A DNA stretch of 64,000 nucleotides from assembly GCF_014839835.1 (NCBI RefSeq), contig NC_071646.1, positions 4,836,001 through 4,900,000 on the forward strand, written 5' to 3'. Below the pieces are notes generated by a model that had not been told where the DNA came from, searched no databases, and saw nothing but the letters and a program-made list of their open reading frames with translations. Below, piece after piece: positions 11,871-24,570 of this stretch. This stretch comes from Dryobates pubescens (lineage: Eukaryota; Chordata; Aves; Piciformes; Picidae). The stretch's first letter is position 1. Every line of letters starts with the position of its first letter. Both the position numbers and the translations under genes were made by a program.

Positions 11871-14800
11871 GCGATGAGGTTGAGCTCGTAGCACCACGTC
11901 TCGTAGCGGTAGGCGATGCGGATTTGAGCCACGTTTGTCTTCCGGATATCGTTGCCTTCTGGCCCCTCTTCCTGGTAGTTCTCACCCAGGAACCTGACTT
12001 TCTCCTGCCAGAAACAAGGACGGCGCCGCAGACCTCAAGCACCCGGGGGAAGCTGTCCCAGCCGCTGCGCTGGCCGCTGTACGCAGGAGGCACTACGGCG
12101 GGCAGGGCAAAAGAGCTCCTACCTCGTGGGACAGGCCACACTGCAGGACACTGTTCCTGGCAATTTCACACATGTCACAGGTGCTGAGCTTGAAGACCTG
12201 AGCAGCAATGGCGTACTCCTCCATCAGGGGCTCCTGTAGCCACAGGCTGTATTAGCGGCCACGGGCTCCTGCCAGCACAGCCCATGCCCCTGCAAGGGTC
12301 CAGCATGCTAGACCCTCTGCACATGCTGCTGCCTTCCCTGAAAAACGAGGCCCACACAGTCCCAGCCCTGGCACTTTCAGACAGGAGGTGATCAACTCAC
12401 ACTGTACCTTTGTGAAATGAAACTGCATGGGGTCATCTGTAGAAAGGGACACCATGAGACCCTTCTGGTGGAAGTCAGGCAATGGACTCTTTGCATACTC
12501 CAGGAAGAGGCTGTTGTTGCTGAGTGGGGACATAGCAATGGGAATTTGGGCAAGGAAGTACAGATACTGCAACACTGGACTCTGCAAAGATGAACAGAGT
12601 TGCCAGGTTAGGGATGAAGTTGCTGCATCCCTCTACCTCTCCAGGGTCACTTCAGCCCCATACCCCATCCAGGAAGTCTGGTGCACAGTGCTTGTGTACA
12701 AGAGAAGAGATAGGCAAGCGATCCACTAGGGCCCACATGGAGCACCAGAGACCAAGCAAGTTCAAATCTCTGGGATTTCAGAACTCAAGTTTGCTTCAGT
12801 GATAACAGACGTAGCCAGTGACAGTTCTGTGAGGCTGAACACCCCTGAAATATGAATATATTTCTCAGCAGCATCCTCAAACATGCCTGGAGAAACCCAG
12901 AGAATCCTCTGCCTGAAGCCAAGCTGTCTGTGTCAGTCTAAAGCAGAGGTACAATTAACTGTCAGCTACAGGGGAGGCCAGCTGTGAACATGTCTTCCTC
13001 TGCCATGCCCGGGCTGCTCTGTGGCAAGACTACTTCACTTACCTTCTTGAGGTTGAGACCGTGGGAGATATTATCTGCTGTCATGAAGGCTGTAAGCAGA
13101 TGTGTGAGGGCCCCAGCTTCCCCACAGTGTGGACGGAAGAGGAACGTGTTCATACCACGCTGCCTAAACACACGGAAGGAATGAGAGCAGGCAAGCAGCA
13201 TGGTTAGGTACCACACAATGCAAGATTCCCTGACTTCAGGTCCAGCTCTGCCTCTACCAGTGGGTCCCCAAGAATCCAGCTTGACCTAGGAGCACACGAC
13301 TTGTTCTCTTTTCTCCTCTGTGCACACAATAGATGCAATGTCTGCAATTCCAGAGCTTTCACTCCAGTCCCTCATACTTCCTGCTGAGGAGCGTTTGCAT
13401 TGCTCTGGGATGTGAAGCTCCAAAATACATTGGTGGCAGAGCAAGGAGGGCCCCAATTCTTCCACAGCAACAATCAAAGAGCTAAGACAGCTCATGAGGC
13501 AGCCACCCTTCTGCCAACCTTAGCAGATCCTGTCCCTCACCTGCGCAGGTTGTTAAGCACCAGGATGTTGGCATACATGTAGTATAAATAGTAGGTGTAG
13601 GATGGGTTCTTCTCAGAATTCCACTGCTCTGGCTTTGGGCTTTTAGTGCAGAACATGTGTCCACTATGCTTGGATTCATCATCCACGCTGTCGAAGCCAG
13701 TGATCTGCTTGGCAAGTAACAAAAAAGCTGCGTCTCAAAGTTCCCTACATGATCATGCCCAGGTAGGTTGGCTCACCCTGCCCCACTGCAGCTTGCCATA
13801 GCCCAGCTGTAGCCTGTACCCCTGCACCACCCAAGAGCAGAGTCAGAGGCAAGGCTGCAGACCTTACTCCTCTCAAAACTCCCAAGCTCTGTCGAGCTAG
13901 AAATAAAGCTCACAACAAACTGCTTCTCCAGGGGCAAGTGGGCAGCATTTCTTACAGCCACACAGCAGCCAGCTCTGGGAGTCTGACCCTTCTCAGCACA
14001 CACACCCCCTGGACACACACCCCTTTTCCCAGAATGTGGCAGGAGAGCCACAAACCCACTGATGACATTTTCTATGTCAGGGCCAGGAGCCCCTTTCTTG
14101 TGTACAAACAGGAATCTGAGTGCTCACCACACCCTGACATCATCAGGTGATACTCACGTGGCGTAGGAAGACACTGAGCTCTTTGTGAGCTCGAGGATTG
14201 ACAGTTGCCTCAAACACAGGAACAAAGATATTTTCCAGCATCTTCCCAAAGTGTGGGAGAAAATTCTTAGACCTGAACACATCACTGTGGACAGAAACGG
14301 ATTAGTTGCCAGCTGAGGTACAACATGGCCCACTGTCCCTGAAATCTCTAGGACAAAATGTGAGGTGTAAGGCACTGTGTTCTCTTAGACCCACAAGCAC
14401 ATACTAAATCCTGGGCACTTGGATCATCCACTTCATGTTGGGGGAATAGACTCGATGTCTGCTGAACCAGTTGGCTAGCTTGGGCCACTCCTCAGCTGAC
14501 CTCCCGTAGATGGAGAGGCGAGGCTCCGCATACTGGTACTTGGCCTCCTCCAGATCAGAGCCAACCTCCTGCAAACCAGAGCCGACCATTGCATGGGGAC
14601 CCTCCAGCCCATGGGCAAAGCATCACCACAGCTTAACTGCTCTCTGCTCCCCTGTGTGCTCACCTTGATGATGGTAGCAAAGTACTCGCCATTGATGGCG
14701 TTCTCTGTCTTCAGATAGAGGTCTCGCAGCTCGCTGGCTCCCACGGGGTTGTACTTGGCATTGAACTTGTCAAAGCGGTGGAAGGTCTGCCGCCCCTGCA

Positions 14801-17800
14801 GCACGAAGCATAGAGGGCAAACACTGCAGGTGCATGCAGGGGCCAAGCATACCTATGAGCAGGGACTGATCCAAACAGCCCAACAAGGGAAAGGCAGGAG
14901 CTGCACAACCTGCCATAAACAACTAACACAGCATAGCTACACAGGGAGGGGAAAACCAAGCCTGCAGGAGTGCACAAGAGTAACCCAGGAGTGGTCTTGC
15001 AGGAAATGTTCTATCACTTACAGCATGGACATCCAGGGAATCCACTGTCAGGTCATAGGGGTGCAGCCTGAGCTTCTCGTAAAGCTGTTTGAGAGTGAGC
15101 TGTGTGCCCTTGGCATCATAAACTACACGGTCAGCATCCACATAGTATGATTTCTTGATAAAACGCAGAAGATGCTTCTGGCTCATGCAGGCTGCAGCAT
15201 GGATATGTGTGTCCACCTGAGAAACCAGAGGGACAGCTATCTAGCTTCAAGTTGGGATGTTCAGGTAGCAGCATCACAGGGAGGTCACCTAACAAAACCC
15301 CAGACTTGGGATGAACCCAAGTTGTGTGGGAAGCAAGGCCAAAGCCATCAGAAGAACACAATAGGCCAAGGCCAAGAGCAGCCCAGTCTGCACCATCCCA
15401 TTAGCAGGAGCAATATATATGCCACAGACTTTAATATCCAGTTCTCAGGGAGGGGAAGGTACTAAGGTCATCTTTGGAGTCACCAGGGCTGTAAGCTTTG
15501 CCGTTTACCTTCCGGCAGTTGTAGAAGTCCCGGTGGGGGTTGTTCTTCAGCTCTTTCATCTCCTCCATCTCATTCAGCATTTCATGCACTTGGAACTTGG
15601 ATGAGAGGAACTTCAGGCGCCGATGAGTGTAGGTCTTACTAGTGAAAGCAAAGGGAGGAACTGTGACTGGAGTCCTTAGCCCATCACACAGAGGCATGGT
15701 CTGCCCAACACAGGAATGCAGCTTTCACCTGAGGTGGAGGAGCTCATGCTGGCCTAACCTTGTTCCCTAAGGTGCTCCTCCTGACTCTATTACAGAGCTC
15801 CAAAGGGAGGCCTGACCAGATGTAAGCATACCTGCAGGGCGTGTCTCCAGTCCCTGAATGCTGACTTTGCGTAAGATCCCAATCAAGATGATCGAGACCA
15901 CTTTGGTAACCAGCAGGCTACAAGTATGTCATCAGCAGGTTCCTCCCTCCTCCCCATAAGAGAAGGCAACTCTGGCTCTGTTCTGACCTCCCTCTGCCTG
16001 CTGAGGCAGAACCTCTTCAGCTGCACCCAGCAGTGCTGGGCTGTGCACTTACACAGGTCCCTGCGCAACCAGGGCCAAGAGGAAGTTCATGTCATCAATG
16101 AAGCTCTCGAGGATGGGATAGGACAGGTCCTTTGGCTCGTTTCTGCCAACTGCTGCCTTGTCTTCATAGATGTAAACTACCCCATCCTTCATCTGGATGT
16201 GGTATCCCAAATCCTCTGGGAGACTCTCATTTTCAAAGGGATCCTGCCCATCCTTCACTGGCGGAGTGAACACTGGACCAAAAGGAGAGCACCAATGAGG
16301 CACTGGCTGCCAGCCAAACCCCCAGAATCCTGTTACTCTCTTCTGGGCAGGGACAGCGTCAACACTGTGACACTGAAGAGGTGGTCTGGGCAACTGACTC
16401 CCTTGTGGAGCACTTCCACCACCTTTTGCTGACCCCTGCCCACCCCATGCTGAAGCCAGAGGGGAAAACCCTGCAGGGGCTCAGATGTACCTGGGCCAGC
16501 ATCACTTGGCCTCCAGACCTCGCCTTCGATAGTGCGCAGGTACTGAGATGTGGTCCTGGGGAACCGCTGCAAAGACTGCTGCAGGTACTTCTCCCGGATG
16601 CACAGGGCACGGTACAGGCCTCTGCAGGCAACTTCAAAATCTTCTACTGTCACCTGCAAGAGGACTGCTGCTGAATGCGACCACACAACTGGAACCTAGC
16701 CCCTCCCAAGAGATACCCTGATGCACCAAGACATGAAGAGAACAGTTCTGTTCACAGCAAGATTGTAGAACCATAGAATGGTTTGGGTTAGAAGGGACCT
16801 TGAAGATCATCTTGTTCCACCCCTCCACCTTCCACTAGTCCAGGTTGCTCAAAGACCCATCCAACCTGGCTTTGAACACTTCCCAAGAAGGGGCATCCAC
16901 AGCTTCCCTGGGGCAACCTGTTCAGTGTCTCACCACCCTCACTGTAAAGAATTTCTTCCTAATCTCCAGTCAAAATCTATCCACACATACTTTATCATCC
17001 CCTCCCACCACTCTGCCTGAGCAGGGTAAAGAAGGGATGATAGATGTCCCAGACATGGCAAAGGGAAGTTCCTCACACCAGAATCAATTCCAGCTGTCAT
17101 TCCTGCTTGCATTCCTTGCTGCAAACCGTAGCTGGCATTGAAATGGAAGGCAGGCCTGGACAAAACACTAAAAGCTATTTTTGGAGCCCAGGCTGAAACT
17201 GAAGCAGGACCAACAATATACACTGAGCCAATGTGTCAAGAATTTTTGATTTACTGCACAGACATGTGTTCTGGGCAGTCAAGAGTCAAGGGCAGTCAAA
17301 GTCATACTGGAGCAGCATGGGAGAATACCATGCAGCACTTGCAGCTAGTTACAGTTATGGCAGAAGAAACGTGCCTGTGCATGGAAAGACTTTCAGCTTC
17401 TCCTAACTGCTCCTCTACTACACAGCTGAGTAACCTGGTTCAGCCCAAGATGGAGCGAGCTGCTAGCAGTATCTCAGAAGGAGCACAAATGTAATAGGAG
17501 ACTGTGGAGGAGGAGGAGGAGAAGGAGGAATTAGCACAGAATGTGATAGTCCCGGTCAACTGGCTCTAGGTGACCCTGCTTTAGCAGGGGAGCTGGACCA
17601 CAAGACCTTCAGAGATCCCCACCAACCTCAGCTGTTGTGGGAATCTGTGCTGTGCACAGATCTCAGACAGATACAGTAGTATGCAAGCAGGAGCAGGCTG
17701 CCACAGGATAAACATAGCCTACCTTGTCATGCCCTCCCCTCTGCCCTCTGGAGAAGCCTATGGGAAGCATGCAGCACCCCACAGACTCCTGCAAAGGACT

Positions 17801-20800
17801 TCAGCTCAGATCCTCCAGGAATGCAGCAGAGCACAATCAAATGCCCATGAGACAGACTCATCTGGGAGACACAGACTGTCCCCACTGTACCTGGTACAGA
17901 CTCCTGTGACACTCGCTGGGTGCTACTATAGGCAGGGACTAGATGAGTTGGCAGTCAGCATGGGGAAGGGCATAGCCATGCAAGTACCTACCCCAGAGGC
18001 ATAATCCCCTGTGATCTGCACCCGCTGGAAGTCAGGCACAGTCTCATACAGGGGGGAGGTAGGGACGACCTCAGCAATAGTGGACAGTTTGGTTGGAGAC
18101 TTCTGAGACCCAGGGACTGCAAAAGCAATTGTCTGGCTTCGGAGCAGGCGCTTCTTCCTGCCAGGGAGGAAAGCCTCAGTCAGAGAACCCTGACTCCTTG
18201 GGCACATGCAGGTGCAGGGTCAGGAGCACAGCCATGTTCCAGCTGTGCACAACATGAATCATCTCACTGGTGCTCTCTGAGCACCTTAACCAGACACCAC
18301 CAGGAGCAGGGGCCACAACACACAAAGCAGCTACAGACTTTGAATCATGGTCTTTGGAAGTCACACCTTTCCAGAGAAAGGCCTCCATGTCTCCCTCTCC
18401 AACAGCTCTGTGGCTGTGTCATGCTAATACTGAGGGAACAGGTCAAAGGTTTCCTTGGAGAGGAAACCCCAAAATACCTGACAGATGCCCTGGGATTACC
18501 AAGGACTTATCACATGGTTGTGGGGAGCTATTTTCCCAGACCTTAATTGATGTTCCCCTGCATTTCTCCAGCTGTAGCTGGGGATGTGCAGACAATGCTC
18601 CTCTCCTTTCCCCAGCTGGCCAGGTCATTGCTTACCGCTTTTCTTGTGTGATAGAGCTCTCCTGACGTATCATGTGCACTCTCATTTCCTCACGTGAGAT
18701 GGGGCAGATGTCTTCCACATCAAAAGGAGAGATCTCTCGCCTCTCCTCTTCATCTTTCACCTCAGAGGCAAAGACCTTCTCTGCGAAGGAGCGAATGGCC
18801 TCATCCATCTCTGCAAGGAGAAGGAGCAGAGTAGAGGGTCACACAGGTATCTGCTTCCCAGACACTCTTAACAGGCAGGTGCCCCTTGCAGTCAGCTGAA
18901 AGCTTAGATGTCATTTCCTTATGACACCTACACCTCCGTGCTGCCTGGAAGACTCTGAGCAACCTCCAAAATCTCCAACAATCTCCAGAGCCTGGGCCAC
19001 ACTCAGTGGACTGGAGACATACCTGAACACACTCCATACAAACACCCCACAGTCCAAGGGCAGTGCAAAAAGGCCTAGAAAGAAGCAAGTCCTTGGTAAG
19101 AGCACTTGCAAGAGCAGGTACTGTGGGGAAGAGGAAGAGATCAGCAGAGCCCTTACAACTCTAGAAAGCCCAAGACCCACTGGGTCCACAGGGCATCTAG
19201 TCAGGACAAAGAGGTGCATATGGAGATGGATGAAGCTGGCAGCCCAAGCAGTTAGTTTGTGCCATCATGGTGCAGCTGAAGAGCTCCTAGCTAGGGAACC
19301 ATGGTGTGGACCAGACTTCTCTCAGCCCATCATCTACTGCATGATGCAAAGGTATCAGCTAGTATGGTCCTGTGAAAGTTGTCATTGACAAAAGCCTGGC
19401 TGGAGCTTTATGAAGTAGGAAAAAGAAAGTTAAAAGACCTTCTACTGCAAACAAAATACCATAAAACAAGAACCCAAGAGCTCTTCTGGCAACATCTCCT
19501 GGAAGCACACATTTGCATAGCAGCACATGGACGCTTGCAAGCAGGTTTTCCCAGCAGCTGGCAGATCAGCATGAAGTATAGTGAGGATTGATGCTGAACA
19601 ATGAACTACAGCACTGACGTGTCAGACAGGCCATGGCAAGGAGTAGTGAGGTCAGACAAGCAGGTGGAGGACCAAAGCAAAAGGAGTGACATGCATGGCA
19701 GAAGTGTGCCAGACCAATGAGAGATTTTCAGTTCATGAGCCTGGCTGTTCCCCACCCCCACCCCCCAACCAGGGTATCAGGGGATCAAAACCTGTAACTC
19801 TGAATTTGCAGTTCCAAAGTCCTAGCTGTGGCTTAATAGGGCTTGGAGAGGATAACACAGGGGCTTCCTTTCCCTGTTGTTATGTGGCAAGGCAAAAGGG
19901 TTTGTGCTGAGCTACACGTGGGAAAATTCTGGCACTGGCTCCATTTCTCAGCAGTGCAATGTCACAAACCCAGGATTTCAGTAAGAAAAGTTGCTCACTG
20001 GTGAAAAGCTGCAGCATCATCAACGGGCCCCTGCATACCTCTTAAAAGAGAAAATGCAGGGGGGTTTGCACTACCCCATCACTGCTCACTGTGAGATGAC
20101 CAGTGTCTCGGCAACAAATGCTTTCTGCTGCCACAAAAAGCCTCAGCAGGCAGGAAGAAGGTAGGGGCACCATGCTGTGGACTTCAATAAAGGAGTTGAA
20201 GCATTGGATCTGTCCCCTCATGGATCAAATTCACCTTCTTCAGAAGAAATTACTGTATCTATCATCTTTAGTAGTGGCTTTAGGCTGTCTTTCTGTTATG
20301 AAAAGAAAAAAAGAACAAGAAAGAAAAAGAAAACAACAAACAACGCAAAAGCCAACAAAGGCCTGAGTAGGTGCAAGGGAAATTGCAACATGTTTCACTT
20401 CCTGCCACAGAGGACAGAAAAAGCTGATCTCCTAAGCAGGAGCTCAGGGGTGCTAGGACAACATTTAACAAACAGCAGCTTTGTATAGGACCAAAAAGCT
20501 GAAAGCATTTCATGAAACACTGCAGGGCACAGCTGGCACTGCTGAGAAACAGCATCTTCTGGAGCTGCTGAAAGATCACCATGATCATGGAACTGCTGTT
20601 GCCAGTGATCATGTCTGGAACTCAGAATCCAATTCTGGTTTCTGTGAAAGGAACTTAAAAATATCCTCTGAGTAACAGGGGTATAGAACTCATTGCACTG
20701 TGTAGCTGCAGTCGTCGCTGCCTGTTCCAAAGCCATTCTGAATAAGTACAGAGAGTCGCTTAGGAGTGAGGGCTTTCTTGGGTGACCAGGAAAACTTTCC

Positions 20801-21038
20801 CCCAGTGTGACTGCTACCCCTAACCATCTTTTCCTACAAAGTAGTTCACACCTGAAGGACTTGCTGCATACTGGAACAGAGCCCTAGAGGAATCTTTGAA
20901 GGCAATGACTAACGTGGGGAGAGAAGAACTTGGTGAGGCTCGTCGTGCAGGGTGCTGTTGGTAAAGGCACAGCACGTCATCACGCAGTAAAACAGCAGAG
21001 CATAGAAAAAGTGGAACAATACTCACCTTTGACTTGTG
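11849..21038 (-). CDS. AMPD1: AMPD1, muscle AMP deaminase (all but the first coding exon)
   Basis: It deaminates AMP to IMP in skeletal muscle as part of the purine nucleotide cycle. Exons on the minus strand: 21038-21027, 18810-18636, 18157-17992, 16653-16491, 16272-16053, 15638-15509, 15216-15022, 14795-14664, 14568-14405, 14284-14158, 13704-13541, 13163-13043, 12581-12408, 12233-12123 and 12004-11849 (stop TAG), all GT-AG and phase-consistent. They sum to 2,210 nt; adding a 22-nt first exon as in human gives 743 aa, against about 747 in human. Visible motifs are [10 protein letters not shown] (metal-binding HxH), [19 protein letters not shown], the deaminase signature [13 protein letters not shown] and the C-terminus [20 protein letters not shown]. 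The WCYEL and AEGLK ending separates AMPD1 from AMPD2 and AMPD3, and the NRAS neighbour supports this. The first coding exon was not found. The stop lies at the edge of the DENND2C promoter island. Confidence 0.95.
16766..17022 (-). mobile_element. CR1 LINE 3' fragment in AMPD1 intron
   Basis: The plus strand starts 'accatagaatggtttgggttagaagggacctt' in style, then 'gggcaacctgttcagtgtctcaccaccctcactgtaaagaatttcttcct', the reverse complement of a CR1 tail. The 3' end is at about 16,766. It sits in the AMPD1 intron between the exons at 17992 and 16653 and is truncated at its 5' end like most CR1 copies. Confidence 0.85.
17507..17531. repeat. GAG-type trinucleotide repeat
   Basis: A short (GAG)n/(GAA) run lies in an AMPD1 intron, with about eight purine triplets. 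It is a simple microsatellite. Confidence 0.7.
20617..20983 (+). repeat. inverted repeat, left arm
   Basis: This 367-nt segment is the reverse complement of 26404-26757. I count three mismatches plus one 13-nt segment (about 20642-20654) present only in this arm. Homology stops abruptly at both ends. It lies in the AMPD1 intron after exon 2, 43 bp from the 12-nt exon. It does not match CR1 or the LTR seen here, and I could not name a repeat family. No clear target-site duplication is visible. Confidence 0.85.
21027..21038 (-). other. AMPD1: AMPD1 exon 2, a 12-nt micro-exon
   Basis: On the minus strand a pyrimidine-rich stretch and AAACAG precede the 12 bases CACAAGTCAAAG, followed by GTGAGTATT, a good donor. 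The phase fits: two bases complete a codon begun in exon 1, then Q, V and K, then G joins AG of the next exon to give E, followed by MDEA. Human AMPD1 exon 2 is also 12 nt with the same phase, is alternatively spliced, and carries the common Q12X site. Length, phase and position all agree, so the call is firm although the exon is tiny. Confidence 0.8.
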
Positions 21039-21423
21039 CTGTTTGAGACAAAACAGAAACAGAATAAAACCAGATGTGGTCAGCCCTTCAGAATCTGACC
21101 CTTTTTGCCCGATTCTCACATCAATGACTAAAAAAGGCATTAGTAAAGTAGAAGTTTAGCCAAAGCCTTCCTCTTAAGAAAGCACAGCACTGGTCACTGT
21201 ACAAGATACAGTGCTGGCTGTTCCACAATAGAGCCTTGATGGCATGTGCAGGCTGCAGATGCCATCCAACCTGAGGCTTTTGGCAGAACTTCTGCCCTAC
21301 GGCAGCTGTCCAAGGGGAACAGCCTTTTCTAGAACCTAGATCACCTCAGTCAACACTACAAGCAACTAACAGACAACTTGTCTAATAAAACTGAGCTATC
21401 TTGGAAGGTCTCTCCCTGTGCCT

Positions 21424-21925
21424 TTGTCCACAGTCTCACAGTATCACCAAGGTTGGAAGAGACCTCAAGGATCATCAAGTCCAACCTGTCACCACAGACC
21501 TCATGACTAGACCATGGCACCAAGTACCACATCCAATCCCCTCTTGAACACCTCCAGGGATGGGGACTCCACCACCTCCCCAGGCAGCACATTCCAATGA
21601 TGAGCAACTCTCTCCGTGAAGAACTTTCTCCTCACCTCCAGCCTAAACCTCCCCTGGCACAGCTTGAGACTGTGTCCCCTTGTTCTGGTGCTGGGTGCCT
21701 GGGAGAAGAGACCAACCCCTTCCTGGCTACAACCACCTTTCAGGTAGTTGGAGAGAGCAATGAGGTCACCCCTGAGCCTCCTCTTGTCCAGGCTAAATAA
21801 TCCCAGCTCCCTCAACCTGTCCTCACAGGGCTGTGCTCAAGGCCTCTCCCCAGCCTTGTTGCCCTTCTCTGGACATGTTCAAGTGTCTTGATGTCCTTCT
21901 TAAACTGAGGGGCCCAGATGCTGGG
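21424..21925 (-). mobile_element. CR1 LINE 3' fragment
   Basis: This is a long, well-preserved CR1 tail in minus orientation. It reads 'ggttggaagagacctcaaggatcatc' at its 3' side, then 'ccaccacctccccaggcagcacattcc', 'tctccgtgaagaactttctcctcacctcc' and 'ctgtgtccccttgttctggtgctggg'. It lies upstream of AMPD1 exon 2. Confidence 0.9.
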
Positions 21926-23172
21926 ATGCAGAAGAAAATAGGGACAATGTAGGAGGGCAGAACTGCATTCTCCTGCCTGAACTAAACCCCAGAGTTTTAG
22001 TGTCTCAGAGCACTGGGGTTGCTTTGCTGGGTTTTGTCCATGACCTCTCCTCCTCTGTGAAGATCAGGATGGATGGTCATCCTCCTGCTGCCCTATGATC
22101 ACATCTCTACTTCTTCATTAATAGGATCAGACAGTTGAGACTGCAGTTCCACAGGTTATAGAGTGCAGCATCAATATTTTGAGCGTGCAATTCAAGCCCT
22201 TTCCACCTGACACAGAAAATTCAGACTAGAGCTCTGGCATCACAAGTCACCAGCTGCTGACTTCCCAAACTCCAGCCTGCAGAAGGTGCTCCTGGCATTT
22301 GAACTCTGTATATTCAGTTGTAAACTATGCATCCCAAAACATCCAGCTTGACTTTTTAATCTCTTTAGTGGATGAAAACTGCACTCATGAGGGCCAGCAA
22401 ACTCCCACCAATGCTGCAGGGCCAGGCTTTAACACTGGCTCCACATGCTAGGATAGCACCTGTCAGACCACAGCCCTGCAGCTCTAAATGTGCTTTATCA
22501 GAACTGTTTGGTGCTGATATTCCTCAGGCCTCTGCAACAGCAGTCATGTGGCCCTCTGGAGTTTTCTGCAAACCTGGCTGTCCTTACTCCTGCTGCCCAG
22601 TTTGTGCCCTCCATCTGCTTAGGACTACAGCACCCCACATCTTCTGAGCTTAGCCAACTTGACCAGAGACTCCTGAAATCCCTCTGCTGCCTTCCACGGT
22701 GATTTCACGGTATCATTAGAGGATGCACTGCACTGCACTGCAGGAGAGACAGTGATTTCTCTTCAGTACAGGCCAAGCAAGATTTAAACAATAATGCTAT
22801 TTCTTTGCTGCACTATCAAAAATGTCACCAAGCAGGAAGAAAAATGCTGCAAGTCCCCAGCAACATCCCCTGGACTGCAAAGATACCATGCCAACAAAAT
22901 CTCAGAGGCTGCAGGCTAACAAACCTGCCCTGTGGCTCCTTGTCTCACTACCTGTTTTCAGACCTACCTGAAATTCTCACCCGTGACATCTTTGCAGCAA
23001 GTTTGCAGAGCCTCAATAACACCTTGCTAGTAACAGAGCACAAGTAGCTGACTGACTGCACAACAGCCTAACACTAATTTTACTGCTTTCCCCTCCCTGT
23101 AATTAGACTCTCCCACTCTATAAGGAGAAGGGAGATCAACTGTAAGACTATTTAAAGTGCAACTACAGGCAC

Positions 23173-23535
23173 TTCTCTTTTTTTTTTCCTTCTTTTTTTT
23201 TTCCCTTCTTTTTTTTTCCTTCTTTTTTTTTCCTTCTTCTTTTTTTCCTTCTTTTTTTTTCCTTCTTTTTTTCCTTCTTTTTTTTCTTCTTTTTTTCTTC
23301 TTCTTCTTCTTTTTTTTCCTATTTTTTCCTTCTTTTTTATCTTCTTTTTTTTTTCTTTTTTTTCCCCCTTCTTTTTTTCCTTCTTTTTTTTCCCTTCTTT
23401 TTTTTCCCTTCTTTTTTTTCCCTTCTTTTTTTTTTCCCTTCTTTTTTTTTCCCTTCTTTTTTTTTCCCCTTCTTTTTTTTTCCCCTTCTTTTTTTTTTCC
23501 TTCTTTTTTTTTTTTTCCTTCTTTTTTTTTTCCTT
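23173..23535. repeat. (T)n-CCTTC pyrimidine tract, about 360 bp
   Basis: The plus strand is essentially pure T and C (one or two A), built of T runs of 7-14 separated by CCTTC or CCCTTC, with a period near 12-17. The minus strand, the AMPD1 sense strand, is the matching purine tract. Such mirror-like polypyrimidine tracts can form intramolecular triplex DNA and are length-unstable. It lies in the AMPD1 5' region. Confidence 0.95.
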
Positions 23536-23869
23536 AGGCTTTCATTTTCCTTTGAGTAGAGCTTCTCCTGTTCTGGCCAGAGGCTTCCTTACAGCGCAGC
23601 TGCACCTGTCTAAAGTGGACTGTGGAAATCAGTCTTTTGAAAGAGACCAAAATTGATGTGTTCTGTGCTGAAGCAATGGTTTAAAGGAAATCCCCAGGGC
23701 ACAGGGCTATGCTGTCACCAGAACCAGTGTGGTGGGTAAGTACAAATGATGTGCTCTCACCAAGCAGTGTGGTGGTCAGAGATCTTTTTTTCCTGAGAGA
23801 GTGTCTACTTGAAAGACAGATTTCAGCAACAGGAAGGAGCTGCACAGGTCTCTCATTTTCCCAGCTCAA

Positions 23870-23981
23870 TCAAGCAAACAAAAGGAAACTGTAAGAGGCT
23901 GCATTTTATTCCTGAGCTTTTCTGACTCAAGCAAACAAAAGGAAACTGCAAGGAGCTGTGTTTTATTCCTGAGCTTCTCAA
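23870..23981 (+). repeat. tandem duplication of a 57-58 bp unit
   Basis: Two adjacent copies share 'caagcaaacaaaaggaaactg' and 'ttttattcctgagctt' with a few differences. Copy 1 starts near 23,870 and copy 2 near 23,927. The unit matches no element I recognise. Confidence 0.8.
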
Positions 23982-24570
23982 GAACTGCCTTTATAAAACT
24001 TAATCACAATAGTAAGGTGATGTTCAGTCCTGTACGTGCGAGGCATAACCAGGAGATAACTCACAGAGACCAGCACTTAATACAATCTGAGGTGTGGCTT
24101 AGATCTGGCAGAGCAGGGTATTGGTTTGGGAAGTACCTCTTGGCTTTTCTTCAATATATTCTTTTTCTAGTATACAGGCATCAGGGGCTGTACCCACATC
24201 TACTTCAGATCTCTCATGTGAGGCTGGAAAACAGCTCCTGCCTGGAGAAAATGGCCCAGAATGTGTAGTGGCCTGTGTGCTGCAGAGGTAACTGAGCTTC
24301 TGACTCAGCTTCCTGATGGGAAGCAGTAAGCCCAAACGGGTCAGAAGGATGCAATAATTTTGATTTGAAAGAGCCTTTTCCTGTTTGTACTTCACTTCTT
24401 GGTGGAGTTGAAAAAGTGCACTGAAATCATGACAAATCAAGGACTGCATTCAGGCTGTAAGTCAGCAGTCTGGCTGCTGATTCAAAAGGTAACGTTGGTC
24501 ATAACGTGGAAGGGAACAGAGGAAAACAACACCCCTGGAAAAGACAGCAGTCTTGGTGGAGTTAGACATG

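Noticed and set aside
10750-11877. Long open frames on both strands (up to 375 codons)
   Set aside because: They lie in a CpG island plus a CR1 remnant, where stop codons are scarce. The translations are Pro/Arg/Gly/Ala-rich with no family motif.
23157-23537. A 126-codon Phe/Ser/Leu-rich frame
   Set aside because: It is the translation of the T/C simple repeat.
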